A stretch of 64,000 nucleotides of DNA, from contig CAZEQK010000010.1 of NCBI GenBank assembly GCA_964514395.1, forward strand, positions 19,500 through 83,499, written 5' to 3'. Position numbers and translations under genes: made by a program. Shown in pieces: positions 1 to 8,542 of this stretch. The notes under the pieces are model-generated. The model made no database searches, was not told where the DNA came from, and worked only from the letters and a program-made list of their open reading frames with translations. The stretch's first letter is position 1, and the number at the start of each line of letters is the position of its first letter. Source of the stretch: CAZEQK01 sp964514395. Its GTDB lineage: Bacteria; Bacillota; Bacilli; Tepidibacillales; Tepidibacillaceae.

Positions 1-357
1 TTAGATACACTTGAAATAGACAATCCAGAATTAGCCGAAGAGATTAAGAAAAGAATGTTTGTATTTGAGGATATAGTTAATCTTGATAACCGTTCTATCC
101 AAAGAGTAATTAGAGATACTGATAATAATGATTTACAATTAGCTCTTAAGGTAGCTAGTGAAGATGTTAGAGATGCTATTTTTGCGAATATGTCTAAGCG
201 AATGGTAGAAACCTTTAAGGAAGAAATGGAATTTATGGGTCCTGTTCGTTTAAGAGATGTTGAGGAGGCACAAACACGAATAGTTGCTACTATTAGGCGT
301 TTAGAAGAGGATGGAGAAATAATTATTGCTCGTGGAGGCGATGATGTCGTTGTCTAA
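1..357 (+). CDS. fliG: Flagellar motor switch protein FliG, C-terminal part
   Basis: The open frame enters from the left edge, so only the last 118 residues are present. FliG sits at the cytoplasmic face of the MS ring and transmits torque from the MotA stator. The fragment matches the FliG C-terminal domain: a segment reading RMFVFEDIVNLDNRSIQRVI, then the charged helix region (EEMEFMGPVRLRDVEEAQ) and a final stretch ending in IIIARGGDDVVV. An internal ATG at 55 is not the start, because the same frame is open and FliG-like upstream of it. fliH overlaps its end, as in the Bacillus fla/che operon. Identification is firm for a fragment. Confidence 0.95.
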   Translation, partial: LDTLEIDNPELAEEIKKRMFVFEDIVNLDNRSIQRVIRDTDNNDLQLALKVASEDVRDAIFANMSKRMVETFKEEMEFMGPVRLRDVEEAQTRIVATIRRLEEDGEIIIARGGDDVVV

Positions 358-1132
358 AATATATAAATCCTTCCAAATGGTTGAAACGGAAAATAAAGTT
401 ATCAACAATACATATGAAGCGCCACCAGCTATAATAGAAGAAACAACAGATGAAGCTGATGAGCAGGTTATCTCTGCTGCTGAAGTTGAAGCTGAAAAGA
501 TAATAAGTGAGGCAAGAGAAGAAGCAAAACGAATATTAAGTGCTGAACAAGAAAAAATAGAAAATTGGTGGAATGAGAAAAGAAATGAAGATGCTAGGAT
601 AAAAGATGAATCTAAAGCTTCTGGTTATGAAGAAGGCTACCAATTAGGGCTAGTGCAAGCTGAGGAGAAATTGAAAGAACAGTATGAAGATATGTTTAAC
701 CAGGCTCAATCCATTTTAAAAGAAGCATTTAGATTGAAAGAACAAATTATAGAGGAATCTGAGGAAGAACTGATTGAACTAAGCATCACCATAGCAGAGA
801 AAATCATAAGAAGAGAATTAGAATCTAATCAGGATATTGTAAAAAACATGGTGAAAGAAATATTGAGAAGAACGAAGGAATATGAAAAAATATCAATATT
901 TGTACCTCCTGATTATCATACATATATGCAAGGTGCAAGAGAAGAATTATTGGCAGAATTAAGTGGACAAGTAGAATTGATGATTTTTCCTGATCCCTCG
1001 ATTTTAGAGAATGGTTGTATCATAAAGACATCATACGGTACATTAGATGCAAAAATTGATACTCAATTAGAAGAGATAAAAAATCATTTATTTGAGATAG
1101 CAGGCGGCGACATCAATGAATCAAAAAATTGA
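344..1132 (+). CDS. fliH: Flagellar export ATPase regulator FliH
   Basis: FliH is the peripheral stalk-like partner of the export ATPase FliI and tethers it to the switch complex. The protein is about 262 residues, very rich in Glu and Lys. It has a long predicted coiled coil (roughly residues 50-140) followed by a C-terminal V-ATPase subunit E-like region (IAEKIIRRELESN and following). I chose ATG 344 because GGAGG at 334-338 lies 5 bases before it; ATG 341 and the in-frame TTG 326 are alternatives. It overlaps the end of fliG and, by 17 bases, the start of fliI, which indicates translational coupling. Confidence 0.88.
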   Translation: MSLSKIYKSFQMVETENKVINNTYEAPPAIIEETTDEADEQVISAAEVEAEKIISEAREEAKRILSAEQEKIENWWNEKRNEDARIKDESKASGYEEGYQLGLVQAEEKLKEQYEDMFNQAQSILKEAFRLKEQIIEESEEELIELSITIAEKIIRRELESNQDIVKNMVKEILRRTKEYEKISIFVPPDYHTYMQGAREELLAELSGQVELMIFPDPSILENGCIIKTSYGTLDAKIDTQLEEIKNHLFEIAGGDINESKN

Positions 1133-2444
1133 TATAGAAAAATATAAGACAGCAGTGCAAAGTATTGATACAATCAGGTTATATGGTAGAGTAACACAGG
1201 TTATTGGCTTAACCATTGAATCACAAGGACCTGATTCAAAAATCGGTGATGTTTGTCTTATCTATTCTAATGATAAAAAGCAACCTGTAAAAGCAGAAGT
1301 AGTTGGATTTAAAAACAATCGAGTTTTATTAATGCCATTAGGTGAGTTAGGGGCAATCGGACCAGGGTGTGATGTAATCAACACTGGTTCTCCCTTACAA
1401 ATAAAAGTTGGATATTCTTTATTAGGGAGAGTTTTAAATGGCTTAGGAGAACCATTAGATGGTAAAAAAATACCTGTAGGCTTAACTAAATTTTCCACAA
1501 ATCAATCTCCACCCAATCCATTAACTAGACCAAGGATTAATAAACCTCTAAACTTAGGGGTACGTGCAATTGATGCACTGTTAACGGTTGGTAAAGGACA
1601 AAGAATTGGTGTTTTTGCTGGTAGTGGTGTTGGGAAGAGTACTCTGTTAGGTATGATAGCTCGTAATACTTCAGCAGATGTGAATGTTATTGCTCTAATA
1701 GGTGAACGTGGAAGAGAGGTAATGGATTTTCTCGAAAGAGATTTAGGAGAAGAAGGTTTGAAAAAATCGATCATTGTAGTAGCTACTTCTGATCAGCCAG
1801 CACTAGTAAGAATTAAAGGTGCAATTATCGCGACAAGTATTGCAGAATTTTTTCGAAATAAAGGTTTAGCTGTGAATTTTATGATGGATTCTGTTACAAG
1901 ATTTGCCATGGCACAGCGTGAAGTTGGACTAGCTATAGGTGAACCACCTGCTACTAAGGGTTATACCCCATCAGTTTTTTCAATTCTACCTAAATTATTA
2001 GAACGATGTGGGACAAATAGATTCGGTTCTATCACTGCTTTGTATACTGTTTTAGTAGATTCTGATGATATGAACGAGCCGATTGCTGATGCTGTTCGTG
2101 GAATCTTAGATGGTCACATTGTTTTGGACAGGAAAATAGCTCATAAAGGTCATTATCCAGCTATCGATATTCTAGCTAGTATAAGTAGGGTGATGAACGA
2201 TATTGTCTCAAAGGACCAATTAGTAGCTGCTGAAAAATTAAAGAAATTACTTTCTATCTATCGAGAATCTGAGGATTTAATCAATATTGGTGCCTATCAA
2301 AGTGGTACAAACCTTATGATCGACCAAGCAATTGAGTGGTATCCAGCAATAGAGGAGTTTACTAAACAGGCCTATGATGAGACAACTAACTTAGATGATG
2401 CAGTGGTAGAACTAATAAGTAAATTTGGGGAGATTAATATATAA
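1116..2444 (+). CDS. fliI: Flagellar protein export ATPase FliI
   Basis: FliI is the F1-beta-like hexameric ATPase that energises type III export of flagellar subunits. It has 442 residues, the normal family length. Walker A is GSGVGKST at residues 169-176. Also visible are the family segments LIGERGREV, a Walker B region around MMDSVTRFAMAQREVG, and GEPPATKGYTPSVF. The start at 1116 lies inside fliH with a GGCGG-like ribosome site upstream. Its TAA overlaps the ATG of fliJ by one base. FliH and FliJ, its known partners, are the immediate neighbours. Confidence 0.97.
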   Translation: MNQKIDIEKYKTAVQSIDTIRLYGRVTQVIGLTIESQGPDSKIGDVCLIYSNDKKQPVKAEVVGFKNNRVLLMPLGELGAIGPGCDVINTGSPLQIKVGYSLLGRVLNGLGEPLDGKKIPVGLTKFSTNQSPPNPLTRPRINKPLNLGVRAIDALLTVGKGQRIGVFAGSGVGKSTLLGMIARNTSADVNVIALIGERGREVMDFLERDLGEEGLKKSIIVVATSDQPALVRIKGAIIATSIAEFFRNKGLAVNFMMDSVTRFAMAQREVGLAIGEPPATKGYTPSVFSILPKLLERCGTNRFGSITALYTVLVDSDDMNEPIADAVRGILDGHIVLDRKIAHKGHYPAIDILASISRVMNDIVSKDQLVAAEKLKKLLSIYRESEDLINIGAYQSGTNLMIDQAIEWYPAIEEFTKQAYDETTNLDDAVVELISKFGEINI

Positions 2445-2878
2445 TGAAATTTCAATTCCAGATGCAGAAAATATTAGATTTGCAAGAAAAGAAGCGTGAA
2501 CAAGAGGAATGGAATTATGCTAAACTAGCTAAACAGCTAGATGATGAAAATATAAAACTCAAAAGCTTTGTAGACCATAGAGTCAAAATACAATCAGAAA
2601 TTTTAAATGGACAAGCTGAGGGTATAACTATTAAAGATATTAGTCAATCCCAAACATATGTAAGCTACTTAAGTCAACAAATACATATACAACAAGAAAA
2701 TATAAATAATGTGAAACAATCAATTAGGATAAAACAAAAAGAAATAATAGAATTAAAAACAGAAGAAATGAAATGGGTGAAATTAAAAGAAAAGAAGTGG
2801 CAGGAGTTCCAATATGAATCTAATCAACAAGAGCAAAAGGAACTCGATGAAATAGCTAATAGCATCACGTATAGATAG
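2444..2878 (+). CDS. fliJ: Flagellar export chaperone/stalk protein FliJ
   Basis: FliJ inserts into the centre of the FliI ring, like the gamma subunit of F-ATPase, and recycles export chaperones. The protein has 144 residues and is almost entirely helical and charged. It starts with the typical MKFQFQMQKILDLQEKKREQ and continues as a coiled coil rich in Gln, Glu and Lys. The start overlaps the fliI stop (TAATG). Sequence conservation in this family is low, so identification rests on length, coiled-coil character, the N-terminal pattern and position between fliI and the MotE-like gene. Confidence 0.88.
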   Translation: MKFQFQMQKILDLQEKKREQEEWNYAKLAKQLDDENIKLKSFVDHRVKIQSEILNGQAEGITIKDISQSQTYVSYLSQQIHIQQENINNVKQSIRIKQKEIIELKTEEMKWVKLKEKKWQEFQYESNQQEQKELDEIANSITYR

Positions 2879-2892
2879 AAAGGGGTATAAGT

Positions 2893-3786
2893 ATGAAACC
2901 TCATATGGAGAGAAGCTATAGCAAATTAGAATGGTTTTTTTACATTATTGTTCTCCCAGTTATTTTTATATCAATTTTAATAATAACTTTGTTATGGTTC
3001 TTTGACTACAACGTAAAAAACACAATATTATCAACGTTAAATAAGGTACCTGTTGTAGAAAAATTTATTGATGATTCTCAACTAAATAATAATAATGGAT
3101 TATCGATAAATAACAACGAACAATTACAAAAAACAATTATTGATTTAAAAAATACGATTACTGATAACAATACGATATTAAAGGAAGAAGGAATAAAAAT
3201 ATCCGCAAAGAATGAAGAAATAGGAAAGCTTAATGATCAAATTAAAGAGCTTCAAGCTAAATTAAATGAAAAGGCAACTTCAGAACAGACTCGTGAACAA
3301 GAAATAACTAATTTGGCTAAATTATATAGCAATATGAATCCACAAAATGCTGCAAATATTATCTCAAATCTAACAACGAATGAAGCGATATTAGTTCTTG
3401 GAAAAATGAATATAGATTCGAAAAGTAAGATTTTAGAGAAAATGGATCAAAAAAAAGCAGCTAATCTATCATTTTTGCTAATTGATTCAAAATACTCAAA
3501 GGATATAGATATTAAAGCGCTACAAGAAAGAATTCAGGCTCTTACTGATGAGTTAGACAGTTTAAAAAGTAAGGATATTACTAAGATCGACTATCAACAG
3601 TTAGCATACACCTATGCAAGTATGGATTCGCAGAAAGCAGCTGATACAATTTTATCTATCGCAAATAGTGATATTCATAAGGCGCAAAATATTCTTATAG
3701 CAATGGACCCTGTTGCAAGATCAAAGATATTAGAAAAAATGGATGCCACTGATGCTGCTAAATTATCCATTGGAATAGTTAAATAA
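2893..3786 (+). CDS. MotE-like flagellar protein (YlxF type)
   Basis: The protein is 297 residues. One membrane segment lies near residues 13-37, then a low-complexity Asn-rich linker, a coiled coil (about residues 75-135), and two copies of an MgtE N-domain-like repeat. The repeats are marked by YSNMNPQNAANIISNL... SKILEKMDQKKAANL and YASMDSQKAADTILSI... SKILEKMDATDAAKL. In Bacillus the same slot holds ylxF. Related MotE proteins act as chaperones for periplasmic motility factors in alphaproteobacteria. Its role here is probably flagellar, but the exact function is unknown. The ribosome site AAAGGGG lies 8-14 bases before the ATG. Confidence 0.75.
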   Translation: MKPHMERSYSKLEWFFYIIVLPVIFISILIITLLWFFDYNVKNTILSTLNKVPVVEKFIDDSQLNNNNGLSINNNEQLQKTIIDLKNTITDNNTILKEEGIKISAKNEEIGKLNDQIKELQAKLNEKATSEQTREQEITNLAKLYSNMNPQNAANIISNLTTNEAILVLGKMNIDSKSKILEKMDQKKAANLSFLLIDSKYSKDIDIKALQERIQALTDELDSLKSKDITKIDYQQLAYTYASMDSQKAADTILSIANSDIHKAQNILIAMDPVARSKILEKMDATDAAKLSIGIVK

Positions 3787-3850
3787 ATAAGATTATTAGA
3801 GCTATGCTCTTCTAATATATAATATGAATACGATGAAGGGAGGTGAAAAA

Positions 3851-5044
3851 ATGGTGGAGGCTACACAAATAACAAATGCTAAGAGTGTAGAGCTTGTTCA
3901 GCAAAAGAATAGTAAAGAAAAGGCAAATCAAGACAGTTCTCCTTTCGCTATGCTATTACAAAGCTTAGCAGCTGCTACTCCTAATCAAGCTCTTGTACAA
4001 TTATTGATGAAGAATTTAAATGGGTCTGAGGATACAAAGACAATGCTTAATCAAGTCTTAAAGATCCTGAACACTAGCAAAAAGCCTTTAAATGAGCTCA
4101 TGTCGTTTTTTAATACATTGCCATCAAATGAACAAGAAAATATTGTTAAACTATTTTCAAATATCCTTAATTTAAAAGGTGATAATAAGATGGCGTTAAG
4201 TGCTGATAATAATGACATGTTGAAATCATTGCTTGAGCACAAGTCTGATATTAAATCATTTCTACAAATCCTTGCAAATAAAGTTGACCAAAAAGGGATT
4301 GCTCGTCTACAACCATTAGTGTTGAACAACAATGATAAAAAAGCAAATGTTCAGCAAATTAACAAGAAGGATATAACAATTACATCAGAAAAAACTATTC
4401 CTAACCAAGTTCAACCAATACAAGCAAAAGTAATGAATCAAGTAAATACGGAGGATAGTAAGACGGATGAACCTAAAGTGGTTAATGTAGATTTGAACAA
4501 ATTACAGATACAACAACCGAATATACTATTTACTGCTAAAACAGCACCTGTAGAAATCCCAAAAGCACAGCCAATTGAAAATCTAAATGTGAATCAAGAT
4601 TTCAGTCAAGAGCTTGGAAAGGTACTCATTAAAAACTTACAATTACCCAATGGTTCAACTGAGACAAAAATTCAATTACATCCCAATGAATTAGGTCAAA
4701 TAAATGTTAAATTATTAGCAGATAATGGACAAATCACTGCACAGATAACAGCTAGTAATGCTTTGGGAAAGGAATTATTAGAAGGCCAAATTCATCAATT
4801 AAAACATTCATTAATTCAACAAGGGTATCAGGTTGAAAAAATTGAAGTACAGCACATACCAACATCATCGTCTTCAACACTTGCCCATGATCTGAAAAAT
4901 GGCACTAATTTCTCGGGACAACAATCTCAAAAACAGTTTAGTTCTAAACAGGGTAAAACTCCTTATTCTTTTAACTATAATGAAGATGCAGATGATTTTA
5001 ACAAGGAGTATGTCAGTTTATCTGGTATTGATTACACAGCATAG
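3851..5044 (+). CDS. fliK: Flagellar hook-length control protein FliK
   Basis: FliK is the secreted ruler that measures hook length and switches the export gate (FlhB) from hook to filament substrates. The protein is about 397 residues. The long N-terminal part has low conservation and is rich in Gln, Asn and Lys. The C-terminal Flg_hook domain (about residues 250-340) carries LPNGSTETKIQLHPNELGQI and the following VKLLADNGQITAQI. I chose ATG 3851 because GGGAGGTG at 3839-3846 is spaced 4-5 bases from it; an in-frame ATG at 3824 precedes that site. It is followed by flgD, as usual. Confidence 0.9.
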   Translation: MVEATQITNAKSVELVQQKNSKEKANQDSSPFAMLLQSLAAATPNQALVQLLMKNLNGSEDTKTMLNQVLKILNTSKKPLNELMSFFNTLPSNEQENIVKLFSNILNLKGDNKMALSADNNDMLKSLLEHKSDIKSFLQILANKVDQKGIARLQPLVLNNNDKKANVQQINKKDITITSEKTIPNQVQPIQAKVMNQVNTEDSKTDEPKVVNVDLNKLQIQQPNILFTAKTAPVEIPKAQPIENLNVNQDFSQELGKVLIKNLQLPNGSTETKIQLHPNELGQINVKLLADNGQITAQITASNALGKELLEGQIHQLKHSLIQQGYQVEKIEVQHIPTSSSSTLAHDLKNGTNFSGQQSQKQFSSKQGKTPYSFNYNEDADDFNKEYVSLSGIDYTA

Positions 5045-5075
5045 GAAAATATCTTAGAAAGAGGAGGGAAAGATA

Positions 5076-5507
5076 ATGGCTACTACAGATCCTATATCAT
5101 CACAGAGTATGAGTTATACAAATGCTCTAAAACAAAAGAGTGCGCTTGGTAAAGATGATTTTTTGAAGCTATTTATAGAACAACTAAAACACCAAGATCC
5201 TTTAAAACCAGTTGATGATAAAGAGTTTATTGCTCAAATGGCCCAATTTAGCTCATTAGAACAAATGTCTAATTTAGGTAGTACTGCTGATAAAATACTG
5301 CAATCTATCAATAATAACGCCAGTCAAAATCTCTTGGCAAAATACTCAAATCTAGTTGGAATGAAAGGCTACTGGTTAGATTCAAGTGGTACTGAAAATT
5401 CAGGAATTGTTCAAAGCTTATTACTTAAAAACCAACAGGTATTTGCTAGTATTGATAATAGTGAGATTCCGATAAATAATCTTAGTAGAGTTGAAATGGG
5501 GATTTAA
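5076..5507 (+). CDS. flgD: Flagellar hook-capping scaffold FlgD
   Basis: FlgD caps the growing hook and assists polymerisation of FlgE. The 143-residue length equals the short Bacillus-type FlgD, which lacks the larger C-terminal domains of enteric FlgD. The conserved core LGKDDFLKLFIEQLKHQDPL followed by KPVDDKEFIAQMAQFSSLEQM is diagnostic. GAGGAGGG precedes the ATG at good spacing. It sits between fliK and the small flagellar-operon gene, and then flgE. Confidence 0.95.
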   Translation: MATTDPISSQSMSYTNALKQKSALGKDDFLKLFIEQLKHQDPLKPVDDKEFIAQMAQFSSLEQMSNLGSTADKILQSINNNASQNLLAKYSNLVGMKGYWLDSSGTENSGIVQSLLLKNQQVFASIDNSEIPINNLSRVEMGI

Positions 5508-5508
5508 A

Positions 5509-5904
5509 ATGGATCAGACCTACAAGGTTGGACAGGCTTATTATCCAAAGCATCCAGTAAAAACTCCAAATCACTCTAACCAAAGTGTACAGCAACCTAA
5601 TCAATCATTTGATAGAATACTAGAAGGAAAATTAAAGGATGATCAGCTACAAGAGCTGAAATTTAGTATTCATGCTAAACAGAGATTAGATAGTAGAGGC
5701 ATTAACTTAGATAACAAAGCAATTAATCAGTTAAATGATGCAGTTTCTAAGGCGGCAAAAAAGGGAGTAAAGGATTCTTTGATTTTAATGAAAGATTTGG
5801 CGTTTGTTGTAAATGTTCCTAAAAGAGTGGTTATTACTACCGTAGATGAAGCATCTATGAAGGAGCACATTTTCACAAATATTGATGGAGCGATTATATT
5901 ATAA
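5509..5904 (+). CDS. Small flagellar operon protein (TIGR02530 family)
   Basis: The protein is 131 residues from ATG 5509, two bases after the flgD stop; an in-frame TTG at 5491 overlapping flgD is the alternative. The core LKFSIHAKQRLDSRGINLDN and the C-terminal end VVNVPKRVVITTVDEASMKEHIFTNIDGAIIL match a conserved family found only in flagellar operons between flgD and flgE. Molecular function is not established. It may assist hook or rod assembly, judging only by position. Confidence 0.8.
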   Translation: MDQTYKVGQAYYPKHPVKTPNHSNQSVQQPNQSFDRILEGKLKDDQLQELKFSIHAKQRLDSRGINLDNKAINQLNDAVSKAAKKGVKDSLILMKDLAFVVNVPKRVVITTVDEASMKEHIFTNIDGAIIL

Positions 5905-5976
5905 AGGCTGGACCCGTATTGGGGGGCCTTGGCACCGTTGAATGATTGATACGGTGAATCCAAAGGAGGATAAAAG
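5905..5976 (+). promoter_or_regulatory. Hairpin-containing leader before flgE
   Basis: This is an unusually G/C-rich stretch for the operon. It contains CACCGT and ACGGTG (5931-5936 and 5949-5954), able to form a 6-bp stem, preceded by GGACCC...GGGGGGCC, which can form another. A strong AGGAGG follows before the flgE ATG. It may set flgE translation or mRNA processing; no known riboswitch consensus was recognised. Confidence 0.3.
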
Positions 5977-6795
5977 ATGTTACGTTCTTTATATTCCGGA
6001 GTATCAGGAATGAGAGGTTTTCAATTAAAATTAGATGTTATTGGTAATAATATTGCCAACGTTAACACCATTGGGTATAAAGCAGATCGTGTGGAGTTTC
6101 AAGATCTTCTAAGTCAGAAACTATCTGGAGTTACAGCTCCTGAAGCTGACGTGACAGGAGGAGTAAATCCTCGAACAGTTGGGCTTGGTAGTAAAGTAGC
6201 AGCGATTGATACGCTTCATACACCAGGTAGCTTGATGACAACAAATGTACCAACAGATTTGGCGATTGAAGGGGATGGGTTTTTCGCAGTAAAGCCTAAT
6301 GGAGATGGCGATCAAATCTATCTAACAAGAGCTGGTAATTTTACTAGAGATGCATCTGGTAATTTAGTAACTTCAAATGGTTATCTAGTTTTAGGTGTAG
6401 GTGGTGACCCTATCAATATACCACCTGATGTGACATCATATGATATTTCAACAAATGGTCAGATTATATCTACTGATGCTACTGGAGCGACTAGTGTAAT
6501 TAATCAAATAGGACTTGTAAAAGTACAAAATCCTGCTGGTTTAGAAAAAGCTGGGAGTTCCATGTATAAAATGACAGCTAATGCGAACTTAGATGGAACA
6601 CTTGAGGTAGTCGAACCACAAAACGTAGATGTTGGAACAGGCAGTATCCTTTCTGGTGAACTAGAAATGTCCAATGTGGATTTATCACAAGAATTTACTG
6701 AAATGATAATAGCTCAGAGGGGATTTCAGGCAAATACTAGAATCATAACTACTTCTGATGAGATTCTTCAAGAATTAGTTAATCTGAAACGATAA
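5977..6795 (+). CDS. flgE: Flagellar hook protein FlgE (FlgG-like)
   Basis: This is a 272-residue hook/rod family protein. The N-terminus MLRSLYSGVSGMRGFQLKLD followed by VIGNNIANVNTIGYK is the axial-protein signature that forms the coiled-coil core. A central LAIEGDGFFAV segment and the C-terminal LSQEFTEMIIAQRGFQANTR motif complete the family pattern. The short length resembles rod protein FlgG, but the gene following flgD in Bacillales encodes the hook subunit and was historically called flgG. I therefore prefer FlgE while noting the naming ambiguity. Confidence 0.88.
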   Translation: MLRSLYSGVSGMRGFQLKLDVIGNNIANVNTIGYKADRVEFQDLLSQKLSGVTAPEADVTGGVNPRTVGLGSKVAAIDTLHTPGSLMTTNVPTDLAIEGDGFFAVKPNGDGDQIYLTRAGNFTRDASGNLVTSNGYLVLGVGGDPINIPPDVTSYDISTNGQIISTDATGATSVINQIGLVKVQNPAGLEKAGSSMYKMTANANLDGTLEVVEPQNVDVGTGSILSGELEMSNVDLSQEFTEMIIAQRGFQANTRIITTSDEILQELVNLKR

Positions 6796-6801
6796 TCATT
6801 A

Positions 6802-6823
6802 ACTGGGGGGGTATCCCCCCAGT
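6802..6823 (+). other. G6/C6 intercistronic hairpin between flgE and flbD
   Basis: A perfect 9-bp inverted repeat (ACTGGGGGG, loop GTAT, CCCCCCAGT) lies 6 bases after the flgE stop. It is not followed by a U-run, so it looks more like an mRNA stabiliser or processing element that keeps the hook message abundant than a full terminator. That function is inference. Confidence 0.6.
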
Positions 6824-6841
6824 ATTCTTAAGGAGTTAATC

Positions 6842-7036
6842 ATGATCTATGTTAATAGGTTAGATGGAAAAGAGTTCGTAATAAATGGATTGTTAATTGA
6901 AACCATTGAAAGCACACCAGACACTATCATTACATTAACAACTGGTAAAAGATTTATTGTAAAACAGTCACTTGACCAAGTTATTAGTCAATTTGAAGAG
7001 TTCCTAAAACGGACACATAATATAAAAATTGATTAA
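6842..7036 (+). CDS. flbD: FlbD/SwrD family flagellar protein
   Basis: The protein is 64 residues, the family's normal size. The N-terminal MIYVNRLDGKEFVINGLLIE and the following IESTPDTIITLTTGKRFIVK are characteristic of FlbD (SwrD, formerly YlzI, in B. subtilis), where the protein raises flagellar motor power. AAGGAG lies 7 bases upstream of the ATG. It is placed between flgE and fliL exactly as in Bacillus. Confidence 0.9.
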   Translation: MIYVNRLDGKEFVINGLLIETIESTPDTIITLTTGKRFIVKQSLDQVISQFEEFLKRTHNIKID

Positions 7037-7067
7037 TATATAAAAAAAGAACGTCGGGGGTATTACT

Positions 7068-7502
7068 GTGTTTAAGAACAAACTATTGAATTTTACAATT
7101 ATTATTATGATTTCAATATCTCTTTTAGGTATCACGGCCTACTTTTTATATCAGTACATATTTCCGAGTACGAATACTGTTCAAGGAGTAGTGACGATTG
7201 ATGATCTGTTACCGAGAACAGTAAATGTTCCAAAAATAAGTACTAATTTAGGTAATTCATCCATTGTGGTTATTGAGATGACATTACTTGCAAGTAATCA
7301 AAAAGCAAAGCAAGAAGCAGATAAGCGCATGTTTCAAATTAAAGATAGAATCAATCTATATTTAAAAAATTTAACTATAGAATCATTTTCTACGGAAGAA
7401 AAAATAAATCAATTTAAAACTAATTTAATAAAAAGACTAAATAACCTTTTGCAGGATGGCAAGATTGAAGGTATTGATATTACGCAGCTTATTCTTCAAT
7501 AG
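7068..7502 (+). CDS. fliL: Flagellar basal body-associated protein FliL
   Basis: FliL is an inner-membrane protein that rings the stator units and supports motor output. The 144-residue product has one membrane segment at about residues 8-29 and an extracytoplasmic domain with the FliL pattern VVIEMTLLASNQKAKQEADK. It ends in a segment on short helices and GKIEGIDITQLILQ. The start is GTG 7068 with GGGGG 7 bases upstream. It sits between flbD and fliM, the standard order. Confidence 0.9.
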   Translation: MFKNKLLNFTIIIMISISLLGITAYFLYQYIFPSTNTVQGVVTIDDLLPRTVNVPKISTNLGNSSIVVIEMTLLASNQKAKQEADKRMFQIKDRINLYLKNLTIESFSTEEKINQFKTNLIKRLNNLLQDGKIEGIDITQLILQ

Positions 7503-7540
7503 AATTTGACTCCAGCACATAGTTTATTGGGGTGACAAAA

Positions 7541-8542
7541 ATGACCGAAATTCTATCTCAAAATGAAATAGATGCTTTACTAGAAGCGATTTCTTCTGGT
7601 GAAATGAATGCAGAAGAATTAAAAAGAGACGATGAGATAAAAAAAGTAAAACTATATGATTTTAAACGTGCTCTTAGATTTTCTAAAGATCAAATTAGAA
7701 GTTTAACAAGAGTGCATGAAAATTTTGCAAGGTTATTGACTACGTATTTTTCAGCTCAATTAAGAACATTTATTCAAATATCAGTGGTTTCTGTTGATCA
7801 GCTACCTTACGATGAGTTTATTCGCTCTATTCCAAAAATGACAATCTTAAATATTTTTCAAGGAGCACCGTTAGAAGGAAGGATGGTGCTTGAAGTAAAT
7901 CCAAATGTAGCATATGCTATGTTAGATAGAATTTTAGGAGGGCCAGGGATAGCTCCTGATAAAATAGGTAATTTAACAGAAATTGAAACAAAGATTATGG
8001 AAAAAATGTTTACGAAGGCTTTAGAAAATTTCCAAGAAGCATGGAAGAATATAGTTGATTTAAAGCCTGAATTAGAAATCATGGAAATGAATCCGCAATT
8101 TATGCAAATTGTATCACCTAACGAAACGGTTGCGGTAATATCATTTAGCACAAAAATCGGAGATACAACTGGTATGATAAACCTTTGTCTTCCACATGTA
8201 GTACTAGAGCCTTTAATGCCTAAACTTTCTGCACATCATTGGTTTTCTCAGCAAAAGAAACAGATTGGGGAAGAGGATTATCAAAATATACAAAATAAAA
8301 TTAATTACTCCTTCTTACCGATATCAATACAGTTAGGGACTTCAACCGTTACTATATCTGATTTCCTACATTTAACACAAGGTGATGTTATCCAATTAGA
8401 TAATAAGGTGAAGGATTCATTAATTGCTTTTGTTGGACATATGGCTAAATATCGTGTGTATCCAGGATCTGTAAAAGGTAAGCTGGCAGTTCAGATTACT
8501 GATATAATTGAGGAAGAGGAAGAGGTGATTACTGATGAATAG
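7541..8542 (+). CDS. fliM: Flagellar motor switch protein FliM
   Basis: FliM forms the C-ring wall and binds CheY-P. The N-terminal peptide LSQNEIDALLEAI (residues 4-16) is the CheY-P docking motif. The CheC-like middle domain includes LDRILGGPG, and the C-terminal SpoA/FliN-like domain includes LTQGDVIQLDNKV. I take ATG 7541 because GGGGTG at 7529-7534 is well placed; an in-frame GTG 7532 overlaps that site. Its end overlaps fliY by 8 bases. Confidence 0.96.
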   Translation: MTEILSQNEIDALLEAISSGEMNAEELKRDDEIKKVKLYDFKRALRFSKDQIRSLTRVHENFARLLTTYFSAQLRTFIQISVVSVDQLPYDEFIRSIPKMTILNIFQGAPLEGRMVLEVNPNVAYAMLDRILGGPGIAPDKIGNLTEIETKIMEKMFTKALENFQEAWKNIVDLKPELEIMEMNPQFMQIVSPNETVAVISFSTKIGDTTGMINLCLPHVVLEPLMPKLSAHHWFSQQKKQIGEEDYQNIQNKINYSFLPISIQLGTSTVTISDFLHLTQGDVIQLDNKVKDSLIAFVGHMAKYRVYPGSVKGKLAVQITDIIEEEEEVITDE

